A stretch of DNA of 64,000 nucleotides, taken from assembly GCA_900545705.1 (NCBI GenBank), contig URAK01000008.1, positions 76,980 to 140,979 of the forward strand, written 5' to 3'. This DNA comes from an uncultured Opitutales bacterium. GTDB taxonomy: Bacteria; Verrucomicrobiota; Verrucomicrobiia; Opitutales; Intestinicryptomonadaceae. A model generated the notes under the pieces. It ran no database searches. It saw only the letters and a list, made by a program, of their open reading frames with translations, and was not told where the DNA came from. The first letter of the stretch is position 1. Each line of letters opens with the position of its first letter. This document shows, in pieces, positions 41,957 through 49,026 of the stretch. Both the position numbers and the translations under genes were made by a program.

Positions 41957-43855
41957 ATGAAAACATTTAAATTTCTGAAAGCGGCGAGAGTTGTCGTCGC
42001 GCTATTGTTGTTCTGCCTTATAAGCGCGCAATTCCTCGATGTGTACCACAGCCTCGGGAAGACGTATTGGGCGGCGAACCCGACGTCGCTTATGTATGCG
42101 CCGTCGCTTTTAAAGGCCCTGTCGGGGGCGGGGCTTGCAGCGGGCTGGGCGTTTATTGCATTCTCTCTCGCGGCGTTCGCGTTCGGGAGGGCATACTGCT
42201 CTTTCGCATGCCCGTTCGGGATTTTAATGGATATTTTGAGAAGAATCTCGGTGTATCCTGCAAAATCGCGCCTCCTAAAAAACACGGCGATTGGGAAGTT
42301 CTGCAAAAAGACTTTCGCCGCGCTTAAATACTCTCCGGCTGTCCCGTTTGCAAGGTGGATATTCCTCGCGCTGTCTGTGGCGGCCGTCGCATTCGGATAC
42401 GGGGCGCTCTTCGGATTTGTAGAGCCGTATTCTCTCTATGGGAAAATTATGGGGGGCATCGTCCACCCGGCGGCGAGCGTGGCAGTCGACGAAAGCGGAA
42501 GGCTGCTTGCAAACTTCGGCGTATATTCCATTCCTCCTGTCGGGGGAGATCCGACAGTCGCCCTCGCTTCTTTTGCGGTGGCAATTATAATTCTCGTAGC
42601 GATTTGGGCGGCGAGCGCACTATCGGGCAGAATTTATTGCAACACAATCTGCCCGGTGGGGGCGCTTCTCGGGCTATTTTCAAAAGCGGCCGTTTTTAAG
42701 CTCTCAATCGACAAGTCTTCATGCGTGTCCTGCGGGTTGTGCGAGCGCAACTGCAAAAGCAAATGCATAGACTCAAAAGGCAAGACGCTCGACTTCTCCA
42801 GATGCGTTCTATGCTTTAACTGCGCCGCAAACTGCCCAAAGAAATCCATATCTTTTGAATTTATCGCATCTCATAAAGAAAAACCGTCCGCCGAAAACTG
42901 CGTTGCCCGCGCGGAAGGAATTCCTCACGAAAAAAGACTCAGTCTCCAAGAAGGAAAGGCCAAAGAAAACAGACTCAATCGCCAAGAAAGCAAGACCGCT
43001 GAAAACAGCGTTGCGAACTACGCGCCCACCGAAGGCAATCCCGGCAAAAGCAGTTTTTCGCCCACCGAAAACGAATCCGCAAAAAAAGACTTTAAAATGC
43101 CGAGGCGCTCATTCGCCGCCGGCCTGCTGCCGCTCGGCGCAATCCTCTGCTCCGCCGCAAAAAACGATTCCGCCGCGGGCAAAAATTCGGCGGCATCAAA
43201 AGACAATATCTCGCCATATTCGCTCGACCCGTCGGATCCGCGAAGCAGAATGCCGTCTCCGCCCGGCTCGGTAAGCGTCGAGAATTTTCTTGAAAACTGC
43301 ACGGGTTGCCAGATTTGCACTGCGGCATGCAAGGCGCATATCTTAAAGCCTTCCACAGGCCAATGGGGTCTCTCGGGATTTATGCGCCCGTATATGGACT
43401 ATCTCGAAGGCTTTTGCCTCCACGCATGCAGAAGCTGCTCCGACGCCTGCCCAACTGGCGCGATTAAATTCATAACCGAGGAACAAAAGCGCTTTGAGAA
43501 AATTGGAACAGCAATTTTTAAGGAAGACCTGTGCGTCGTAAAAACCGACGGAACCGACTGTGCAGCATGCGCCGAGCACTGCCCTGTCCAGGCAATAGAA
43601 ATGATTCCGTTCGGAGATCCTAAAAATAGCCTCTACATTCCGCATGTGCACGAAGACGTCTGCATAGGCTGCGGCGCATGCGAATATATATGCCCCGTGC
43701 TGCCTAAAAAGGCAATCGTCGTAAGGGGGCTTGCCGTGCACACGCGCGCAACGCCGTTCGATGAATCAATGCGCATATACAAACCGGAGCAGGAAGAAAA
43801 GAAGCCGACTAAAAATGCGGTTCCTGTCGATACCCAAAACCCCTTCCCGTTTTAA
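41957..43855 (+). CDS. Fused NapH-like membrane and NapG-like ferredoxin protein with an internal Tat-like motif
   Basis: A 632-residue protein. The first half resembles NapH/NosR-type polyferredoxins. It has membrane segments near 11-26, 55-77, 133-155 and 200-222, two C-x3-C-P loops (Y-C-S-F-A-C-P and Y-C-N-T-I-C-P), and two cytoplasmic [4Fe-4S] motifs near 256-270 and 283-293. A polar, charged linker (about 305-380) leads to P-R-R-S-F-A-A-G-L-L with a hydrophobic run (383-401), a twin-arginine-like element inside the chain. The second half has four more ferredoxin clusters near 448-458, 487-498, 526-542 and 569-579. Such a fusion could carry electrons from quinol across the membrane. It follows the DUF362 gene. 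Confidence 0.85.
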   Translation: MKTFKFLKAARVVVALLLFCLISAQFLDVYHSLGKTYWAANPTSLMYAPSLLKALSGAGLAAGWAFIAFSLAAFAFGRAYCSFACPFGILMDILRRISVYPAKSRLLKNTAIGKFCKKTFAALKYSPAVPFARWIFLALSVAAVAFGYGALFGFVEPYSLYGKIMGGIVHPAASVAVDESGRLLANFGVYSIPPVGGDPTVALASFAVAIIILVAIWAASALSGRIYCNTICPVGALLGLFSKAAVFKLSIDKSSCVSCGLCERNCKSKCIDSKGKTLDFSRCVLCFNCAANCPKKSISFEFIASHKEKPSAENCVARAEGIPHEKRLSLQEGKAKENRLNRQESKTAENSVANYAPTEGNPGKSSFSPTENESAKKDFKMPRRSFAAGLLPLGAILCSAAKNDSAAGKNSAASKDNISPYSLDPSDPRSRMPSPPGSVSVENFLENCTGCQICTAACKAHILKPSTGQWGLSGFMRPYMDYLEGFCLHACRSCSDACPTGAIKFITEEQKRFEKIGTAIFKEDLCVVKTDGTDCAACAEHCPVQAIEMIPFGDPKNSLYIPHVHEDVCIGCGACEYICPVLPKKAIVVRGLAVHTRATPFDESMRIYKPEQEEKKPTKNAVPVDTQNPFPF

Positions 43856-43884
43856 CTCTAAAAAAGGCAGATACCGCCGCGAAA

Positions 43885-43916
43885 AAAAAGACGCCCAATT
43901 TGAGGCGTCTTTTTTT
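43885..43916. terminator. Bidirectional rho-independent terminator
   Basis: An 11-bp stem (43885-43895 with 43904-43914, AAAAAGACGCC/GGCGTCTTTTT) has A and T runs on both sides, so it can stop the polyferredoxin transcript and the leftward transporter transcript. Confidence 0.9.
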
Positions 43917-44020
43917 TCGCGCAATTTACTTGCGGAATACTGGAGGCTCTCAGTTTTACTAAGGCATTTTTTAGCGCGCTATTATTTCAAAACGCCCGCC
44001 GTTATTGTTGAAATCCAAAA

Positions 44021-44962
44021 CTATTTTGCCGCAACAAGCGCGTGCCCTCCTGCGGACACGGGAGAATCGGAGGGCGGCGAAATGGGTATTTGCGCAAAGA
44101 ATATAAGCGCACCTATCGACAATAACATCGCCGCAAGCCACCGCGAATCAACTTTGTCGGGAACCCCCAAGAGTTTGTCGGCAAGCATTATCCATAGCGG
44201 AGCGGTAAGCGAAAGCGCACTTAGATATGCCGGATTCGGAACGTACAGCGCCGAAAGATTTCCGAAAAATATCGTAGCCGAACTCACTGCCGACATTAAA
44301 ATTCCCGCAGTTATTATCCGTTTTGACGACAATGCGCCAATCAATTTTGCCCCGCCGCCGTGCACCGCAAATACGGTCAAGTTTATCGCGCCGCTTAAAA
44401 ATATTGCGCATAGCGGATAATAAACCGCCGCGCTTTCAAAAGCCACAGCCTCCATTGCCTCCTTGCGAACTATCATCATTACGGCGAGCACTAACACAGC
44501 AGGCGTAAGAAAAGCAAGCTGGCTCCTCATTGCGCCCCCGCCGCTGTTCATCTTATAAAAGCTCAGGCAAATCGCGGCCATGGAAACTGCCAAACCCGCA
44601 AAAACAACAGGGGCTCCCTCAAGCTCAAAAAATCTTTTTGGCATTATAATCCATCACATTACAACGCCGATTGGGACGGCAAGCATGCTTATTCTCGATG
44701 TAGTTCCGGCGCCAAACCTTGCGGCGGAAGCGTAAAGGCGCGAGTTGAAAAAGGACGACAACATTCCCTCAAATACAATCAGCGCCCAGAATTCAGGCGA
44801 TTTCGGGAACGGCACAAAAAATGCGGCGGGGCTATATATCGCAGCAACCCCGACGCCCCTTAGCCCAGACATCAAAACGCCCTCTATTTTGTATTTTTGG
44901 CTTACGAGCATTGTTCCGGCGTTGAACACCGCAAATAATATCCCTGCCGCAAGCCATAGCAT
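44021..44962 (-). pseudogene. DMT/EamA-type transporter gene interrupted by an in-frame TGA
   Basis: Two parts lie in the same frame. 44654-44962 encodes 102 residues, M-L-W-L-A-A-G-I-L-F to I-G-V-V-M. Then TGA (44654-44656) is followed by W-I-I and M-P-K-R-F-F. 44021-44644 encodes 207 more residues with several membrane segments. Together they make about 313 codons with roughly ten hydrophobic segments, the size of a drug/metabolite transporter of the EamA fold. One base change to the stop would restore it. It is last in the leftward lar operon, 100 bases after the UreH-like gene. It is either a recent pseudogene, a sequencing error or a read-through gene; none of these can be decided here. 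Confidence 0.75.
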
Positions 44963-45062
44963 AACTCTTTCGACGGCTTTTTAGGGCAAAAGTTCCATCT
45001 TGCTTTATGCTACGCTCAAAATCCGCGCATAGATGCAAGTCAAATCCGCGGACGGACCAATG

Positions 45063-45740
45063 CTATTCAAAAAACAGCGCCAGCGCACACAGCAGAATTA
45101 CAGCCCCCGCGATTGCATGCCCCCACCTTCGCAAAAAGAAAGTGTCGCTCTTTATAAAATTCAAGCCGAGCGAAACCGCCGATACGCAGGCGAGCATCGC
45201 CGCCAAAGTAGATGCCGAAAATGCCGCCACCACGGCGCAAACGCCCTCCCAGTTTCCATCAGAAGCCGGAACCATCACAAGGGGCGCGAGTATTTCGCAC
45301 GGGCCAAGCGTAAAAATCAAAAACAATGTCCAAAAGTTCGCCTTGTCCGACAACCCGCCGATTTTTTTTGCGCCCGAATCGGCTTCGCAGCAATGCATTC
45401 TCCCCCGCCCCGATATCGAAACGCGCAATCCGAGAAAAAAGTACACTATTGCAAACGCAAGAAACGCCCATTTCATTATGTCCTCGCGCGCAGCGTCGAG
45501 AAGAGAAGCCTCCCCCACACCCGCACCAAATGCGATTCCCAAGCCCCCAACCAAGGCTGATGAAAGCAAATGCCCCATGCCGCAGGCAGCCGCAAACGCA
45601 AGAATCTTCGGAAGGCCCCACCCGTGCGACTTTCCAATCGCGACAAACGGCAGGTAGTGCGCCGGATTCGCCGCCGTATGCACCGCACCAAACGCCGCCG
45701 CAGTCGCCGCCAAAGCCAATATTCCGCCGCTATCTTCCAT
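45063..45740 (-). CDS. UreH/NicO-like membrane protein, probable nickel permease
   Basis: A 225-residue membrane protein with about six hydrophobic segments. The first motif, G-A-V-H-T-A-A-N-P-A-H-Y-L-P-F (H21 and H28), is a variant of the H-x4-D-H motif of nickel/cobalt NicO permeases and of the UreH domain. H57 lies in C-G-M-G-H-L-L-S-S. Its start is one base past the larB stop codon, so the two are co-transcribed with larC and larE, and a nickel supply role for pincer-cofactor synthesis is a reasonable guess. TauE/SafE relatedness is also possible. The next gene on this strand is the interrupted transporter. Confidence 0.75.
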   Translation of the reverse strand: MEDSGGILALAATAAAFGAVHTAANPAHYLPFVAIGKSHGWGLPKILAFAAACGMGHLLSSALVGGLGIAFGAGVGEASLLDAAREDIMKWAFLAFAIVYFFLGLRVSISGRGRMHCCEADSGAKKIGGLSDKANFWTLFLIFTLGPCEILAPLVMVPASDGNWEGVCAVVAAFSASTLAAMLACVSAVSLGLNFIKSDTFFLRRWGHAIAGAVILLCALALFFE

Positions 45741-45741
45741 A

Positions 45742-46488
45742 TCACAACCTGTTTGCCAAGTGCGCGCAATAACCCGCGCCGAAACCGTTGTCTATGTTCA
45801 CAACACTTACTCCATTCGCGCAAGAGTTTATCATCGACAGCAACGCGGAAATTCCGCCAAAACTTGCCCCGTATCCGACACTCGTCGGAACGGCAAAAAC
45901 GGGAACTGAAACAAGGCCCGCCAAGACGCTTGCAAGCGCGCCCTCCATGCCGGCAACTGCCACTATTGCGCTGCATTTGCGTATTTCTTCAAGCCTGTCG
46001 GCAAGCCTGTGTATCCCAGCCACACCGCAATCGTAAAACGCCTTTGCGGGGCTTCCCAGAAATTCGGCTGTCACGCGGGCCTCCTCCGCGACGGGCATGT
46101 CGCTCGTGCCGGCGCTAACTACCGCGATTTCCCCGCGCACGCGCGGTTTAGGAGAATCGGAATTTATCCATGCCGCACCCGCTATCCCGCAATATTTCGC
46201 GCGCGGAAATTCGCGCAAAAAAGCCTCTGCCGACTCTGGAGAAAGACGCGTCGCCAAAACTCCGCTACCCCGCTCGACCATCGCCCTGGCTATATCTATA
46301 ATCTGCGGCGGAGTCTTTCCCGCGCCGTAAATGACCTCCCCCGCACCGCACCGGCGCTCCCTCGCCGCGTCTATCGACGTGTGCGACAGCTTTATTATCG
46401 ACATTGAATCTATCAGCCTCTCGGCCTCCGCCTCGCCTATTTCTCCGTTCTTGTACGAGCGCAAAATTTCTTTCAAACCGTCTTTCAT
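45742..46488 (-). CDS. larB: Nickel-pincer cofactor biosynthesis protein LarB
   Basis: A 248-residue enzyme that carboxylates nicotinic acid adenine dinucleotide and hydrolyses the phosphoanhydride in making the nickel-pincer nucleotide. The family segments G-A-G-E-V-I-Y-G-A-G-K-T-P-P-Q-I, V-V-S-A-G-T-S-D-M-P-V-A-E-E-A, A-V-A-G-M-E-G-A-L-A-S-V-L-A-G-L and P-T-S-V-G-Y-G-A-S-F-G-G are intact. Its start overlaps the larE stop by four bases (ATGA). Confidence 0.95.
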   Translation of the reverse strand: MKDGLKEILRSYKNGEIGEAEAERLIDSMSIIKLSHTSIDAARERRCGAGEVIYGAGKTPPQIIDIARAMVERGSGVLATRLSPESAEAFLREFPRAKYCGIAGAAWINSDSPKPRVRGEIAVVSAGTSDMPVAEEARVTAEFLGSPAKAFYDCGVAGIHRLADRLEEIRKCSAIVAVAGMEGALASVLAGLVSVPVFAVPTSVGYGASFGGISALLSMINSCANGVSVVNIDNGFGAGYCAHLANRL

Positions 46489-47282
46489 ACGTTCATGCTT
46501 CCGCTTTCATAGCCTCTCAAATCTACACACGCGCGCGCGAATCCCGCGCCCTCGACAAACTCCGCAATCTTCGGCGCGAGGAAAGCCGCATTCGCATAAA
46601 ACCTGCCCAAGTCCGCCGCGCCGAGCTCCACGCGCCCGACCTTGCCGTGAACCCTCACCCTTACCTGCGAGAACCCAAGCGAACGCACGCGCCTTTCAGC
46701 CTCGTCCACCCTTTTTAAATCCGTCTCTCCTATCTCTACACCCGTCTCGAAGCGCGTCATTAGACACGCCCCGGACGGCGCGAACTCGACGGGCATTCCC
46801 GCATTTTTTGCGTATTCCCTCACATCCGCCTTCGTCCACCCTGATTCCAACAGGGGGCTGCGAATTTTCAATTCCTTCAACGCCCTCATTCCGGGGCGGT
46901 AGTCCGACAAATCGTCTGTATTTGTGCCGTCGCACAAGACTCCGAGAGATTCTTCGGCGCATATTTTTAGAAATTCTGAAAACATTGCCCTCTTGCACAA
47001 ATAGCATCTTTCGGGCGGGTTATTCCTTATCTCTTCTGGAATCCTGCCGTTTCTGACAACTTTGCGGCGCACTCCCAAATAGCGGCAGATTTTTTCGGAA
47101 TTGTCCGTCTCTGAGGCGGGCATTTGCGGGGTATCGGCAGTAATGGCGGCGCAATTTTCGGCCCCTAAAACGGAGGCGCAAAAATGCAGCAACACCGCGC
47201 TGTCAAGCCCGCCTGAAAGGGCTACGGCAGCCCTGCCCAACCCGCGCAGATTCTCACTCAGCGCCTTTTCCTTCAAATTCAT
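46485..47282 (-). CDS. larE: Pyridinium-dicarboxylate sulfurtransferase LarE
   Basis: A 265-residue PP-loop protein that turns the two carboxylates of the LarB product into thioacids. The ATP site is S-G-G-L-D-S at 23-28. C93 and C96 in N-P-P-E-R-C-Y-L-C-K, with C173 in P-S-G-A-C-L-M-T-R-F, form a three-cysteine set. This resembles LarE variants that use a [4Fe-4S] cluster for sulfur, rather than the single-cysteine sacrificial type of Lactobacillus plantarum. The carboxy-terminal domain is intact. The start overlaps larC by 29 bases. Confidence 0.95.
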   Translation of the reverse strand: MNLKEKALSENLRGLGRAAVALSGGLDSAVLLHFCASVLGAENCAAITADTPQMPASETDNSEKICRYLGVRRKVVRNGRIPEEIRNNPPERCYLCKRAMFSEFLKICAEESLGVLCDGTNTDDLSDYRPGMRALKELKIRSPLLESGWTKADVREYAKNAGMPVEFAPSGACLMTRFETGVEIGETDLKRVDEAERRVRSLGFSQVRVRVHGKVGRVELGAADLGRFYANAAFLAPKIAEFVEGAGFARACVDLRGYESGSMNV

Positions 47283-48828
47283 CTAATATCTTTCTCGACA
47301 ATTTTCCAAAAGGCATTCGCGTTTTCGCCGAAATTTTTGCAATATCGTCGGCCTCCGCCTTCGACTTTCTTATTCCGCCGAAGCGCGCGGTCTTAACGCG
47401 CACTTTGCCGAACGACGACTCAAACACAGTTTCCTCGCGCGGAAGGCTGTCCCGACGTACTCGCATTCGCCTGACTCCTAGCGTTCCAGACCTCTCAAAA
47501 AAAGCCGCCGCAACCCTGTCTTCGGCCCCAGTCGGGCACAATGCGCACACTTTTACGCCCACCCTGCACTTCTTCATTGCAATTGGCTCTTGCCATGCGT
47601 CCACGGCGCCTTCGCCAAAGAGCGACTGCGCAAATTCGGCAAGCTCCTCGGCGCTCATATCGTCGATATTCGCCTCCACAAGCGCCATCTCTTCGGTGAG
47701 CGTCAGGGGCTCTTGGCTCGTTTCGTAAACCATAACCCTAAGCACATTCGCAATTCCGGGAACGTCGCGGCCGCCTATCCCGACGCCGACAGACGAAATT
47801 TTACCCGAGAGCTTCGGCTCGTACGCATCGCACATTGAAGCTATAATCGCAGCGCCTGTCGGAGTTGTCGCCTCATGCGCGGCGCCCCCGACCTTTGACG
47901 GGAAAGACTTTGCAAGCTCCGCCGTCGCGGGGGCTGGAACCGGCATCACCCCGTGCGCGCATCTCACCGTGCCCGAACCAAGCTCAACCGCCGAAGACAC
48001 TATTCTGTCAACCCCCAGCAGCTCAAAGCATACGGCTGCCCCTACTATATCGACTATCGAGTCAACCGCGCCGACCTCGTGGAAATGAACATTTTCGATT
48101 TCAACCCCGTGCACTTTGGCCTCCGCCTCGGCGAGCGCCCTAAAAATTTTCATGGAGTCGCGCTTGACCCTTTCGGACAATCCAGAATTTTCTATTATTT
48201 TGGCAATTTCCCCGAATGTTCTATGTGAATGGCGGTGCGCTACCGCCCCGCCGTGCGCCGTTTCATCGAGGTTGTTGTGCGCGCGAGCTTCGGCTGAAGT
48301 TTTAATTTTCCCGCTTTCTTTTATAGAGTGCCCATTATTGGAGGTGCAATATGCTAAATTTTCCGCAGAATGTTCGTGAGTATTGTGGGCATGTTCGTGG
48401 GCATGGCGAGAATGTTCGCAAATATTGTGGGAGTGCGCGTGGGCGTCGTTGAAATGTACATGGGTATCGTGGGAATGTTCGTGCTGAAAGTGCCCGTTAG
48501 TATCGTGGAAATGCTCGTGGGCGTGGCGAGAATGTTCGTGGGTATCGTGGGAATGGTTGTGGTCGTAGTGCGAATGTTCACAGCCTTCCGAATGCGTGTG
48601 GCCAAAGTCTTCCGCGCCTTCGCATTCGCAGTTGTCGAGCGCGACATGTACGCGGGTTCCAAATATGCCAAGCCTGCTCTCGCGCGATATCTCAAGCCTC
48701 CAGCCTCCGACCCCCAATGTTTGCAGCCGCCTTTCAAGTTCTGCCGCATCGGCCCCGGCGTCCACAAGCGCGCCGAGATTCATATCCCCGCTTATGCCCG
48801 CAAAACAGTCGTAATATAAAGTCTTCAT
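47254..48828 (-). CDS. larC: Nickel-insertion protein LarC with a large histidine-rich insert
   Basis: About 524 residues from the ATG at 48828, where the family start M-K-T-L-Y-Y-D-C-F-A-G-I-S-G-D-M begins. LarC inserts nickel into the pyridinium dithiocarboxylate mononucleotide using CTP. The conserved domains lie on both sides of residues 76-154, where 29 of 79 residues are histidine, and further histidines extend to about 210. Later motifs (F-H-E-V-G-A-V-D-S-I-V-D, H-E-A-T-T-P-T-G-A-A-I) are intact. Here LarC is one continuous frame, unlike the L. plantarum gene, which needs a programmed frameshift between larC1 and larC2. It is the first gene of the operon. The His-rich insert may store or sense nickel. 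No LarA lies in the window. Confidence 0.93.
   Translation of the reverse strand: MKTLYYDCFAGISGDMNLGALVDAGADAAELERRLQTLGVGGWRLEISRESRLGIFGTRVHVALDNCECEGAEDFGHTHSEGCEHSHYDHNHSHDTHEHSRHAHEHFHDTNGHFQHEHSHDTHVHFNDAHAHSHNICEHSRHAHEHAHNTHEHSAENLAYCTSNNGHSIKESGKIKTSAEARAHNNLDETAHGGAVAHRHSHRTFGEIAKIIENSGLSERVKRDSMKIFRALAEAEAKVHGVEIENVHFHEVGAVDSIVDIVGAAVCFELLGVDRIVSSAVELGSGTVRCAHGVMPVPAPATAELAKSFPSKVGGAAHEATTPTGAAIIASMCDAYEPKLSGKISSVGVGIGGRDVPGIANVLRVMVYETSQEPLTLTEEMALVEANIDDMSAEELAEFAQSLFGEGAVDAWQEPIAMKKCRVGVKVCALCPTGAEDRVAAAFFERSGTLGVRRMRVRRDSLPREETVFESSFGKVRVKTARFGGIRKSKAEADDIAKISAKTRMPFGKLSRKILDEFEGKGAE
48367..48603 (-). repeat. Coding tandem repeat encoding the histidine-rich part of LarC
   Basis: Within larC, roughly 237 bases code for residues 76-154 and contain repeated blocks of about 40 bases whose products resemble H-S-R-H-A-H-E-H, H-D-T-H-x-H and H-N-x-x-E-H-S. 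The pattern of CAC/CAT/GAG/GAC codons indicates expansion by repeat slippage. The opposite strand has an incidental open frame over the same bases. Confidence 0.85.
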
Positions 48829-49026
48829 ATATTTTTCGCGCCATTTTAATTCCAAAAAATAGCGCGTCAAGCCGTTTAGGCGCGCAAAAAATGGCAAAAA
48901 AAACACCTTTTTAACTTTCTCAGAAATTTGACTTATCGTTCATAAAACGAAAACAATTGAACTGTTAAAAATAAAAATGGCTTTTTACTTATTGATTTTT
49001 AAGCAAACAAATAATAATTCCCAAGT

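Noticed and set aside
44654..44656. General recoding of TGA as an amino acid
   Set aside because: Several intact genes in the window end at TGA, so TGA works as a stop here.
45007..45657. 216-codon frame opposite the UreH-like gene
   Set aside because: Strong codon-bias shadow of the real gene, with no membrane or domain features.
48370..48819. 149-codon frame opposite larC
   Set aside because: It is the antisense of the histidine-rich repeat (CAC and GTG codons read backwards) and encodes only a Val/Met-rich repeat.
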